NCBI GenBank assembly: GCA_964599915.1
Contig: CAZRHR010000064.1
Span: 1-14,973 of the forward strand
Reading direction: 5' to 3'
DNA from: CAZRHR01 sp964599915
GTDB lineage: Bacteria; Bacteroidota; Bacteroidia; CAIKAF01
Length of the DNA: 14,973 bases
Every line of letters starts with the position of its first letter. Position 1 is the first letter of the stretch. Below, piece after piece: positions 6,143 to 13,186 of the stretch. The notes below the pieces were generated by a model that was not told where the DNA came from, did no database searches, and was given only the letters and a program-made list of their open reading frames with translations. The position numbers were made by a program, and so were the translations under genes.

Positions 6143-6967
6143 TTAACTTTTAAGTGCTTTGAAAAGATAGCGAAGCGCCAACAACATACCCATGGATAAA
6201 ACCCACCATGGACCTATAGAAAATCCCGGAATCTCATGACTTAAAGTTAAATTCAATAGTGCTAAGGCGGCAGAAATACAAGCGGCTAAAATCATTTTTT
6301 TTACCACAGGAAAGGACCATGAACTTACCATTAAAGCTGGAAATATGAGCCAAGCCGTAACCAAAACCAATCCGGTGATGCGAATCGCTCCCACCACAAC
6401 CAGAACAATGAGGAAACTTTGGAACCCCTGAGACCATTGAGATGGTATACCAATAGCTTTTGCAAATGAATCATCGAAACCCTCTGTCAGCCACTTTCTA
6501 TGAAAGAAAATCGTTGAAAGGATAACCAATACGCACAAAGACAACATTTGCAAAGCCAATGCAGGGCCCATCGTGGCAGCTTCTCCAAAAAACAAATGAC
6601 TTAAACCTGTTTTGCCTTCTTGTTGTAAGATGTTCCAAAGGATCACCCCAGCTGAAAAAAACACACTTAAAATCCAGCCTGTGGCCACATCTGTTTTTAA
6701 CTTAAACTTTTTCACCAAAGACGATAGCACCAAAACTGCTCCGCCAACACTTGCCATAGCGCCTAACCAAACCCACCAAGACTCCACTTTTTCCGTAAAG
6801 AAATATCCAAAGCAAGCGCCCGGCAACAAGGCATGGCTCATGGCATCCGATAATAAACTTTTGCGACTTGCGAAGGCGTAAAATCCCAAAATAGAGGTTG
6901 CGATGGCCATGGCAACCAACCCTAGACCTATCCAAGCAAAAGGTGGGATGAAATTATAAAAAGTCAT
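6143..6967 (-). CDS. Metal ABC transporter permease, TroC/MntC/ZnuB family
   Basis: A 274-residue ABC-3 family membrane protein, the first of two permeases. The signatures are LLSDAMSHALLPGACFGYFF (near 37-56), a LFFGEAATM segment, the cytoplasmic EGFDDSFAKAIGIPS motif (near 165-179) seen in MntB/TroC-type permeases, and ITGLVLVTAWLIFPALMVSS near the C-terminal third. The frame can be read from a further ATG at 6991, but I take the ATG at 6965-6967. It overlaps the TGA of the ATPase gene in an ATGA arrangement typical of translational coupling, and the extra eight residues are not part of the first helix. Operon position and partners point to metal-ion uptake; the ion is not decided. Confidence 0.88.
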   Translation of the reverse strand: MTFYNFIPPFAWIGLGLVAMAIATSILGFYAFASRKSLLSDAMSHALLPGACFGYFFTEKVESWWVWLGAMASVGGAVLVLSSLVKKFKLKTDVATGWILSVFFSAGVILWNILQQEGKTGLSHLFFGEAATMGPALALQMLSLCVLVILSTIFFHRKWLTEGFDDSFAKAIGIPSQWSQGFQSFLIVLVVVGAIRITGLVLVTAWLIFPALMVSSWSFPVVKKMILAACISAALALLNLTLSHEIPGFSIGPWWVLSMGMLLALRYLFKALKS

Positions 6968-7683
6968 GGATGGGTTGCCTTTAAACTCCACCAGCCTTCA
7001 CCAAAAACATGTCGGAGCAAATCTTTAGTTAAAACGTGGTTTACTTCTCCAAAAACGGGCATTTGCTCAGGTGTTGAAAAAACCAACACATGGGTAAATA
7101 ATTGGTGAATGGTGCCAAGGTCATGATGGACCATGGCCAAAATTCCTTTCTGGGAAAAATCCAAAAGCAGTGGAATCATAGATTCCATGGATTTAACGTC
7201 TACGCCGGCAAAAGGCTCGTCTAAAAGTAACAAGGGCTGCTCACGTGCCAGTGCTCTGGCCAATAAAATCCGTTGTCTTTGTCCACCGGAGAGTTGCCCG
7301 AAGCCCACTGAAGCTTTTTCCAACAATCCTGCCTGATCCAACCAATAAGTGGCTTTAGCTGTCATGGTGGCAGAGGATTCTTTTTTCCCGTATCGTCCCA
7401 TTTCTACTACTTCTAATGCGGAAACAGGGAAATTGGGGTCTGGTATGCCGTGTTGTGGCATATAACCGGAGACCTTACCAAAATGAGGGACAATTTGGTC
7501 TTGAAATGAAAAGGTCCCTTTGGCCACCGGTAATAACCCCAAAACCCCTTGCAGCCAAGTTGATTTTCCTGAACCATTGGGGCCGATGATTCCCAATCGC
7601 GCTCCGTTAGAAAGACGTAAGCTATGCGCAGGGAAAATGGGTCGGCCATTTCGGACCATTTGATAATTTTCAATGTGAAGCAT
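6964..7683 (-). CDS. Metal ABC transporter ATP-binding protein, TroB/MntB/ZnuC family
   Basis: A 239-residue cytoplasmic ATPase that powers the two permeases. It shows Walker A GPNGSGKST (34-42), the Q-loop at Gln77 in YMPQHG, the ABC signature LSGGQRQR (131-138), Walker B LLLLDEP (151-157) with the catalytic Glu156, and the switch histidine in MVHHDL (His186/187). The form of the Q-loop region and the short C-terminus without a regulatory domain fit the Mn/Zn-type ATPases. The ATG overlaps the end of the binding-protein gene by 14 nt, and the stop overlaps the next ATG, so all are cotranscribed and probably translationally coupled. Confidence 0.92.
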   Translation of the reverse strand: MLHIENYQMVRNGRPIFPAHSLRLSNGARLGIIGPNGSGKSTWLQGVLGLLPVAKGTFSFQDQIVPHFGKVSGYMPQHGIPDPNFPVSALEVVEMGRYGKKESSATMTAKATYWLDQAGLLEKASVGFGQLSGGQRQRILLARALAREQPLLLLDEPFAGVDVKSMESMIPLLLDFSQKGILAMVHHDLGTIHQLFTHVLVFSTPEQMPVFGEVNHVLTKDLLRHVFGEGWWSLKATHP

Positions 7684-8593
7684 TTGGAAAGGCTGGTGTA
7701 AGTGCTTGGGCTATGACCCTAAAATTATAACGCCACATGGCGGCTACAGTAGGTTCCTCCTTAGCAGGTGCGTCGGTAAGAAGGGGAGGCGCCATATCCA
7801 ATGGATGATTAAGTGACGCAGCCTGCCAAATAACGGCTTCCATTCCTTGGCTGGGTTGGTGCTGTTCTCCAAAAACAGTGGATATTTTTCTGGTTTTAAG
7901 GTCTTGGGCCAAAAGATTAATATCATAATTACCATACCCACTAAGGGTTGAAGTTCCTTGTAAGGACGCAAGGGCAAAACCAAACCGATGCCCAAAATAA
8001 GAAAAGGCGTCATGGGTAGATACCAACATTTTTCTTTCTTCCGGAATGGCAGAAAAAAGCTGTAATCCTTCTTGATAAACCGCTTGTAGCGTATCCAAAT
8101 AAGACGCTTTTCTTTCCCTCCATTGGTTGGATTTTAGTGGTAAAAGCGCTCCTGCTTGGGTCATCATTTGATCTATCAAATGATGCCATAAAATAGGGTC
8201 GAACCAAAAATGTGGATCTGTTTCTCCCTCATGTATAATGCGCAATGTATCGGGGACCCAATCTGCGGCTTCAAGAACCGTGGTTTGTTTGCGCAAATGT
8301 GGCCATAACTGATTCATTTTCCCCTCCAAGTGTGCACCATTGGAGAAAATGAGGACGGCATCTTTCAATTGCTGCGCATCTCTTGGAGAGGGCCGATAGG
8401 CGTGTGGGTCGGTGCCTGGGCCCATGAGTACATAAACATCGTAAGTATCTCCAAAAATTGTTTGGGCCGCATCTCCTAACATGGCCGTGGTGGCTACAAT
8501 ACAAGGCTTGTTTGACGTTTTCTTGTCCGCCAATGTACAAGACCATTCAATGCAAATCCACACCAATAATAAACCCAAAGTACCTTTGGCCAT
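7670..8593 (-). CDS. Metal ABC transporter substrate-binding protein, TroA/MntA/ZnuA family
   Basis: A 307-residue periplasmic metal-binding protein that hands Mn, Zn or Fe to the ABC transporter. It begins with a hydrophobic signal sequence; Cys19 in EWSC may be a lipidation site, though the lipobox is poor. The family opening ATTAMLGDAAQTIFGD (34-49) is followed by LMGPGTDPHAYRPS. Four expected metal ligands are visible: His64 (DPHAY), His128 (DPHFWFD), His194 (STHDAFSYFG) and Asp274 (LLTDAP). The set is 3 His plus Asp as in Treponema TroA, with nearly the same spacing; PsaA-type Mn proteins instead use Glu as third ligand. There is no His-rich loop of the kind seen in ZnuA. An exact -7 box lies 4 nt before the ATG and a DtxR-like operator lies over the -33 region, favouring Mn or Fe regulation. 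Confidence 0.9.
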   Translation of the reverse strand: MAKGTLGLLLVWICIEWSCTLADKKTSNKPCIVATTAMLGDAAQTIFGDTYDVYVLMGPGTDPHAYRPSPRDAQQLKDAVLIFSNGAHLEGKMNQLWPHLRKQTTVLEAADWVPDTLRIIHEGETDPHFWFDPILWHHLIDQMMTQAGALLPLKSNQWRERKASYLDTLQAVYQEGLQLFSAIPEERKMLVSTHDAFSYFGHRFGFALASLQGTSTLSGYGNYDINLLAQDLKTRKISTVFGEQHQPSQGMEAVIWQAASLNHPLDMAPPLLTDAPAKEEPTVAAMWRYNFRVIAQALTPAFPNASH

Positions 8594-8597
8594 AACA

Positions 8598-8605
8598 CAA
8601 AGGTA
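8598..8605 (-). promoter_or_regulatory. -7 promoter box of the metal transporter operon
   Basis: Minus-strand TACCTTTG matches TAnnTTTG exactly and is followed by only TGTT before the ATG at 8593, so the mRNA is probably leaderless. No TTG is present at -33; the operator at 8627-8645 covers that region. Confidence 0.5.
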
Positions 8606-8626
8606 ATATTTTTACGGATAAAAAAA

Positions 8627-8645
8627 TAAAATTAGCCTAATCTAA
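8627..8645. promoter_or_regulatory. DtxR/MntR-like metal-repressor operator
   Basis: TAAAATTAGCCTAATCTAA is an imperfect palindrome around a central C; its half-sites TAAAATTAG and TTAGATTAG agree at 7 of 9 positions. Against the DtxR/IdeR consensus TTAGGTTAGCCTAACCTAA it matches 15 of 19 positions, including the whole TTAGCCTAA core. It overlaps the expected -33 region of the transporter promoter, where a bound repressor would block RNA polymerase. Confidence 0.55.
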
Positions 8646-8685
8646 AAATTTTAAATTAAAACATTTAATATCAATTATATAGATG

Positions 8686-9138
8686 CTATCTTTTCATTAC
8701 TCTTTGGAGTTCTCTTTGGCTGTCCCGGGCCTTAATGGTTTCTCGTTTATCATGGGTCTTTTTACCCTTGGCCAAGGCAATTTCTAATTTAGCTTTGCCT
8801 TTTTCATTTAAAAACAATTTGGTGGCAATAATGGTGAGTCCTTTTTCCTTGATTTTGGCATGCCATTTATTGATTTCCCTTTTTTGTAGTAAGAGTTTAC
8901 GGCTTCTTCGCGGGGCATGGTTATAATAACTCCCTTGCTCATACTCTGAAATATGCATGTTGCGGATAAACAACTCCCCATGTTGGAATTGGCAATATGC
9001 ATCGTTCAAGTTTACTTTTCCCTGCCGGATCGATTTGATTTCTGTACCCGTAAGCACAAGACCTGCCACCAACGTATCCACCCATTCATAATTGAATTGG
9101 GCTTTTTTATTTTTTACAATCAGCTGATCTCCTGCCAT
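8686..9138 (-). CDS. smpB: SsrA-binding protein SmpB
   Basis: A 150-residue RNA-binding protein that carries tmRNA to ribosomes stalled without a stop codon, for tagging and release. The N-terminal KNKKAQFNYEW (9-19) leads into the family core GLVLTGTEIKSIRQGKVNLNDAY (26-48), then the HISEYEQGSYYNHAPRRSRKLLL segment (62-84) and the GLTIIATKLFLNEKGKAKLEIALAKGKKTHDKR block (100-132) that forms the tmRNA-binding barrel. The basic C-terminal tail (after 130) is the part that folds in the mRNA channel. Length is normal. It starts 2 nt after the pcm stop codon, so the two form an operon. The tmRNA gene is not in this window. Confidence 0.95.
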   Translation of the reverse strand: MAGDQLIVKNKKAQFNYEWVDTLVAGLVLTGTEIKSIRQGKVNLNDAYCQFQHGELFIRNMHISEYEQGSYYNHAPRRSRKLLLQKREINKWHAKIKEKGLTIIATKLFLNEKGKAKLEIALAKGKKTHDKRETIKARDSQRELQRVMKR

Positions 9139-9140
9139 GA

Positions 9141-9794
9141 CTAAAAAGATTTATGCGGAAGCATGGGCACAAACCTGAAGCTGCCATGGTTTTGTTCTTC
9201 CAAGGTTTGGTCTTCTTTTTTCACAATCCGCAACATGGTTTGATTTTCTCCTTCTCCAACAGGAATCACTAAGCAACCTCCGGGTTTCAATTGTGTCAAA
9301 AGGGCTTCTGGTACATTTGGGGCGCCACAGGTGACCAAAATGCGGTCAAAAGGCGCATAAGCAGGTAAACCCGCGTAACCGTCTCCGAAAAAAAGTCTGG
9401 GCGATAACCCCATTTGCTGCAGTAAAGCTTTGGTTCTGTCGAAAAGTAGTCTTTGTCTTTCGATGGAAAAAACTTTTACCCCCATCGCCAAAAGGACACT
9501 GGTTTGGTACCCGCTACCTGTTCCAATTTCGAGCACTTTCATGCCTTTGGATAACTGTAAAAGGCTGGTTTGAAACGCTACAGTATAGGGTTGTGAGATG
9601 GTTTGTCCGGCCCCAATTTTAAAAGCCATGTCCTCATAGGCAAACTTTTCGAATTGTGAGTCCAGGAAAAAGTGGCGAGGTACGGTTTCCATTGCGGCCA
9701 AAACATCGGCTTGTTGGATACCTTTCTGGGCCAGTGTAGCCATGAGTTTTCGCCTCATTCCCTGGTGCTTGTAATCATCTGTCAACCTCATCAT
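9141..9794 (-). CDS. pcm: Protein-L-isoaspartate O-methyltransferase
   Basis: A 217-residue cytoplasmic methyltransferase that uses S-adenosylmethionine to methylate isoaspartyl residues so that damaged proteins can be repaired. Family motifs are AGQTISQPY (62-70), the SAM-binding loop LEIGTGSGYQT (88-98), an acidic Glu112 after the second strand, the GDGYAGLP loop (137-144), VTCGAPNVPEAL (154-165), and the C-terminal FRFVPML (206-212). The frame stays open upstream to 10367, but that part is antisense to the oxidoreductase and shows no family similarity. I use the ATG at 9794 (a second ATG follows directly). It is 4 nt after an exact -7 box, so the mRNA is probably leaderless. The gene is first in a pcm-smpB operon. 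Confidence 0.92.
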   Translation of the reverse strand: MMRLTDDYKHQGMRRKLMATLAQKGIQQADVLAAMETVPRHFFLDSQFEKFAYEDMAFKIGAGQTISQPYTVAFQTSLLQLSKGMKVLEIGTGSGYQTSVLLAMGVKVFSIERQRLLFDRTKALLQQMGLSPRLFFGDGYAGLPAYAPFDRILVTCGAPNVPEALLTQLKPGGCLVIPVGEGENQTMLRIVKKEDQTLEEQNHGSFRFVPMLPHKSF

Positions 9795-9798
9795 GGTG

Positions 9799-9806
9799 CA
9801 AAAATA
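9799..9806 (-). promoter_or_regulatory. -7 promoter box of the pcm-smpB operon
   Basis: Minus-strand TATTTTTG matches TAnnTTTG exactly and is followed by only CACC before the ATG. This also supports the short Pcm start against the long upstream open frame. No TTG at -33 is seen. Confidence 0.5.
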
Positions 9807-9901
9807 CAACAATCGTTCGCCATATACTCTGGTTACCCTCGATTCTATCTCTTCTTCTTGGGATTTGCAGCGCCAAAAATCTTTTTCTTTCAAAATCGCA
9901 G

Positions 9902-9909
9902 TACCTTTG
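9902..9909 (+). promoter_or_regulatory. -7 promoter box of the oxidoreductase cassette
   Basis: TACCTTTG matches TAnnTTTG exactly and ends 17 nt before the TTG start codon at 9927, giving a leader of roughly 12 nt. No clear -33 TTG is present. Confidence 0.45.
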
Positions 9910-9926
9910 GGGTAAACGTGTAGGTC

Positions 9927-10844
9927 TTGGAAAGCAAAAAGTTTCGGGTATCCGTAGTGGGAGTGGGTCGCATGGGCGCACACCATGTTCGTGTACTTTC
10001 GGCCCATCCGGGTTTTGAATTGGTGGGTGTGTTTGATCAGGACCCTCAGCGAGCAACAGCTATTGCCAACGAATTTGGCCTCCAGGCTTGGCCCGACGAG
10101 GACATGCTTTGGAACCAATCCGAGGTTCTGGCGATTACTTGCCCTACGTCTTTTCACGCTTACTGGATGACGGAAGCCCTTCGGCGCAAGATGCCTTTTT
10201 TGGTTGAAAAACCTGTCACCCACGATGCCACTTCTTGTGAACTTCTTTTGCCCGAAGTTCCTGCTGATTTTCCAGCCATGGTGGGCCATATTGAACGTTT
10301 CAATCCGGCGGTAATGGCGGCTGGTATCTTGCCCACTCGTGCGAGGATTTTTGAATGTAACCGACATGCGCCTTTCACTTCAAGAGGGGCAGATGTATCC
10401 GTGGTTATGGATTTAATGATTCACGACTTGGACCTGCTTTGGAGTTGGAAACCCATATGGCCAGTGGACATTTGGGCTTCCGGAACCGCTGGAGTGGGAG
10501 AGGGACCAGATCATGTTATTGCTCGGCTTCATTATGCCGATGGAACAACGGCGGCCCTTTCTGCTTCTAGGTTGGCAGATGTGCGGCAAAGGAACATTAC
10601 CTGCACGGGTGAAGGTTGGCAGATACGCATGGATTTATCTGCCGGCGAAGTGTTTCATACGTTGTCCCACACCGAAGCGCCTGATATCCGCCGGCTGGTT
10701 ATTGAAGCATCGAATGCCCTGGTGTTAGAGTACAACGCCTGGCATACCGCTCTTGTAAATAAAACGTCTCCTGCCTCCTCTCTTTCTCATGCCAGCCAAG
10801 TGCTACGGTTGGCCGAAACCATTAATCGACTTGCTTGCTCATGA
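9927..10844 (+). CDS. Gfo/Idh/MocA family NAD(P)-dependent oxidoreductase, GnnA-like
   Basis: A 305-residue sugar or nucleotide-sugar dehydrogenase. The N-terminal Rossmann domain has GVGRMGAHH (12-20) and an acidic residue after the second strand (Asp37). EKP at 94-96 is the family motif with the cofactor and catalytic lysine. GHIERFNPAV (120-129) and VVMDLMIHDLDLL (159-171) closely resemble the subgroup that includes GnnA, the UDP-N-acetylglucosamine 3-dehydrogenase used to make diamino lipid A; this is inference, and no GnnB aminotransferase is in the window. The start must be TTG at 9927: an in-frame TAG lies at 9921-9923, and the next ATG falls within the nucleotide-binding loop. The stop TGA overlaps the next ATG. 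The cassette ends with a sugar-1-phosphate transferase, which suggests a role in polysaccharide or glycolipid synthesis. Confidence 0.85.
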   Translation: MESKKFRVSVVGVGRMGAHHVRVLSAHPGFELVGVFDQDPQRATAIANEFGLQAWPDEDMLWNQSEVLAITCPTSFHAYWMTEALRRKMPFLVEKPVTHDATSCELLLPEVPADFPAMVGHIERFNPAVMAAGILPTRARIFECNRHAPFTSRGADVSVVMDLMIHDLDLLWSWKPIWPVDIWASGTAGVGEGPDHVIARLHYADGTTAALSASRLADVRQRNITCTGEGWQIRMDLSAGEVFHTLSHTEAPDIRRLVIEASNALVLEYNAWHTALVNKTSPASSLSHASQVLRLAETINRLACS

Positions 10845-11698
10845 ATATTCGGATTATTTTTTCTTTTTTTCTCTTTTTAGTGATTTGGCCTTTGTTTCAG
10901 GCTTGTGACCATGAGCCGGCCGCCATTCCCTCTTATGTCCGGATTGATACCATTCCACTGGACTCCACCAGTTTTGATTCTACGGGTGCCACCAGCCATC
11001 AAATTCGGTTTGCTTGGGTATACATCGATGACAACCTGCAAGGGGTGTATAAGTTACCCGCACTTTTTCCGGTTTTAGATGAAGGAGAAGTCAATTTTAA
11101 AATTTTTGCAGGCGTCAATGAAAATGGAATTTCCACTTCAGCCACTCGGTATTTTTTCTACGCTCCATATGATACCATTGAAAAATTAGCCATTGGAGAT
11201 ACTACCTTATTACGTCCACATGTTAGGTATCAGAAGGGACTGGAAGTGCCTTACATGCAGGATTTTAATTCCACATTAAGCGCACCATTCGAAAAAGTCT
11301 CCGGCTCGGGCTTTTTCAATATTTCCGTAACTCCAGGAATTGCGCAGGAAGGCGCCGGAGCTGGCTTAATGTACTTGCCTCCGGGCGGCGAAAACCTTGT
11401 GATTGAATCCCAAACCATCAACATTCCTACAGGTAAACCCGGCTATTATATTGAATTGGATTACCGCAACAATTGCAATTTTCTGCTGGGGGTTCGTTCA
11501 GCAGCTTCCACCCAAGGGGGAACTTTTCTAGGAGTTCGGCCAAGGGAGCAATGGAATAAAATTTACATTAATGTGACCCAAATCATTGATCAATTGAGTG
11601 CGCAAGGCACCAATTACCGTATTTTCTTTGTTCTTCCCCAAGACACCACCGTCAGTGAGCAAACGGTCTTGATTGATAACCTTAAACTTCTCTATTGA
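10841..11698 (+). CDS. Putative lipoprotein of unknown function, two beta-rich domains
   Basis: A 285-residue protein with an N-terminal signal (residues 1-21) and a likely lipidated Cys22 in LFQAC, followed by the acidic DHEP, which may favour display at the outer membrane. About 28-115 looks like a PEGA- or Ig-like beta domain (AWVYIDDNLQGVYKLPALFP, then an NENGIS turn and a RYFFYAPYDT strand). About 140-285 looks like a jelly-roll or galactose-binding fold (PYMQDFNSTLSAPFEKVSG to TVLIDNLKLLY). I recall similar Bacteroidota hypothetical lipoproteins but no function. The ATG at 10841 overlaps the oxidoreductase TGA as ATGA, preferred over an in-frame TTG two codons earlier. The stop is 3 nt before the sugar transferase. 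The context suggests a part in envelope glycan export or assembly, which is inference. Confidence 0.75.
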   Translation: MNIRIIFSFFLFLVIWPLFQACDHEPAAIPSYVRIDTIPLDSTSFDSTGATSHQIRFAWVYIDDNLQGVYKLPALFPVLDEGEVNFKIFAGVNENGISTSATRYFFYAPYDTIEKLAIGDTTLLRPHVRYQKGLEVPYMQDFNSTLSAPFEKVSGSGFFNISVTPGIAQEGAGAGLMYLPPGGENLVIESQTINIPTGKPGYYIELDYRNNCNFLLGVRSAASTQGGTFLGVRPREQWNKIYINVTQIIDQLSAQGTNYRIFFVLPQDTTVSEQTVLIDNLKLLY

Positions 11699-11701
11699 TT
11701 C

Positions 11702-13129
11702 ATGGCAAGGTCTAGGTGGAGAAGAAACCTGCGCCGAGGGGTGTACCTCACGCTCGATGGTGTGGCGGCAGCGGCCGTTTGGACGTTGTTTTTTTGGTTT
11801 AGAAAATGGAGCATTGAGGCGGAGGTGACCGGTATGCAAATTCCCATTGAATTTGACCGGAATTTTTACTTGGGTTTATTGCTTTCTCCCCCTTTTTGGT
11901 GGATGATTCATGGGTCTACGGGATATTATGTTCAGGCAGATCGCCGCTCCAGGCTTTCAGAATTTTCCCAAACCCTCAAAGGCGTGCTTATTGGCAGCAT
12001 TATTTTGTTCTTTCTCATTTTTTTAGATGATGTAGTGAATGATTACCGGCAGTATTATCGCTCTTTTATGATGTATGCGGGTAGTCTGTTTGGGGTGACG
12101 TATATCTTGCGGCTCACGTATACCAGTGTTTTGCGTGGGCGGGTGAAATCCGGTGCCCTGCGGTTTCGAACCCTAATGGCCGGTGGTGATGCGCAAGCCC
12201 TAGCGCTTTACCAAAAATTACATGATCCCAAACGACTCAATGGTTTGGATTGGGTTGGTTTTATCAGTGAGCATCCGGCGCCCGAACCCATGGATGAGGT
12301 CTTGCCACGACTAGGGCAATGGGATCAGGCCAAACGCATTGTGCTGCATCAAGATGTGGAAGAAGTTATTATTGCCACGGAAACCACCCAGCACATGCTT
12401 TTGCAAAAACTCATCACCAGTTTGTCAGAAAGAGGGGTGCGTATCAGGTTGAATCCTGATTTATATGATATTGTTTCCGGAACAGTAAAGTTCAACTCTT
12501 TGTTTGAGGCCCCTTTGATAGAGCTTCAGGCCATTAAAATGCCTTTATGGCAGCAATGGGCCAAAAGAGGGATGGACCTTTTGCTCTCCTTGGTCGCTTT
12601 GGCTATTCTCTCCCCGGTTTTTTTAGTGTTAGCCCTTGCCATTCGTTGGGATTCTAATGGTCCTGTATTTTACAGCCATGAGAGAATAGGTCGGTATGGC
12701 AAGCCTTTTCGTATTTATAAGTTCAGGTCCATGGTTCAAGATGCTGAAAAAGCGGGACCTGCCCTGAGCAGCGATGCGGACCAAAGAATTACAAAAATTG
12801 GTAAAGTCCTCAGAAAATATCGTTTAGATGAGTTGCCGCAGTTTTGGAATGTCCTTATTGGCGACATGTCGCTCGTGGGTCCGCGGCCGGAAAGGGATTA
12901 TTTCATTCGGAAAATTGAAGAAGTGGCTCCCCATTATCGATTGCTGCACAGGGTTCGGCCCGGCATTACCTCTTGGGGCCAAGTAAAATTTGGATACGCT
13001 GAAAATGTGGAAGAAATGGTTGAACGACTTAAGTTCGACTTGCTCTACATTGAAAACATGTCCTTGGTTTTAGATATAAAGATTTTACTCTTTACCATAA
13101 AAACTGTGCTAAAGGCTGAGGGAAAATAA
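11702..13129 (+). CDS. Polyprenyl-phosphate sugar-1-phosphate transferase (exopolysaccharide initiating enzyme)
   Basis: A 475-residue inner-membrane enzyme that should transfer a sugar-1-phosphate from a nucleotide sugar to undecaprenyl phosphate, the first step in a surface polysaccharide. The N-terminal third has four probable membrane helices (about 14-32, 55-73, 93-110, 122-140), followed by a CoA-binding-like Rossmann domain (about 153-260). The C-terminal WcaJ/WbaP-type catalytic domain starts at KRGMDLLLS (288-296) with the re-entrant helix (about 291-315), then YKFRSM (339-344), the catalytic Asp-Glu pair in DELPQFWNVL (376-385), GDMSLVGPRPE (387-397) and RPGITSWGQV (419-428). Length fits the long PHPT family. 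The sugar cannot be told. It is last in the cassette, 3 nt after the lipoprotein, and is followed by a promoter-terminator unit and a strong terminator. Confidence 0.9.
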   Translation: MARSRWRRNLRRGVYLTLDGVAAAAVWTLFFWFRKWSIEAEVTGMQIPIEFDRNFYLGLLLSPPFWWMIHGSTGYYVQADRRSRLSEFSQTLKGVLIGSIILFFLIFLDDVVNDYRQYYRSFMMYAGSLFGVTYILRLTYTSVLRGRVKSGALRFRTLMAGGDAQALALYQKLHDPKRLNGLDWVGFISEHPAPEPMDEVLPRLGQWDQAKRIVLHQDVEEVIIATETTQHMLLQKLITSLSERGVRIRLNPDLYDIVSGTVKFNSLFEAPLIELQAIKMPLWQQWAKRGMDLLLSLVALAILSPVFLVLALAIRWDSNGPVFYSHERIGRYGKPFRIYKFRSMVQDAEKAGPALSSDADQRITKIGKVLRKYRLDELPQFWNVLIGDMSLVGPRPERDYFIRKIEEVAPHYRLLHRVRPGITSWGQVKFGYAENVEEMVERLKFDLLYIENMSLVLDIKILLFTIKTVLKAEGK

Positions 13130-13132
13130 ATG

Positions 13133-13166
13133 TTAAAACTTGATTTAAAACTTGTGTGTTTTAAAT
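13133..13166. repeat. Direct repeat and 9-bp palindrome over a -33 box
   Basis: TTAAAACTTG occurs at 13133-13142 and again at 13145-13154. ATTTAAAAC (13143-13151) and GTTTTAAAT (13158-13166) form a perfect inverted repeat around TTGTGT. The TTG of the promoter at 13152 lies in its centre, so it could be a repressor site. Confidence 0.45.
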
Positions 13167-13182
13167 GGTCACATTATCTTTG
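13152..13182 (+). promoter_or_regulatory. Plus-strand promoter just after the sugar transferase gene
   Basis: TTG (13152-13154) and TATCTTTG (13175-13182) are 20 nt apart, and the -7 box is an exact match to TAnnTTTG. The predicted start is at 13186-13188. No coding frame follows before the terminator at 13228. Confidence 0.5.
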
Positions 13183-13186
13183 AATC

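Noticed and set aside
6968..6991. Upstream ATG for the first permease
   Set aside because: It would add eight polar residues inside the ATPase gene; the ATGA overlap at 6964-6967 is the more typical coupled start.
9795..10367. N-terminal extension of Pcm to a 408-residue protein
   Set aside because: The extension is antisense to the oxidoreductase, has no methyltransferase similarity, and an exact -7 promoter box lies just before the ATG at 9794.
10835..10840. TTG start for the lipoprotein
   Set aside because: The ATG two codons later overlaps the preceding stop as ATGA and gives a normal lipoprotein signal sequence.
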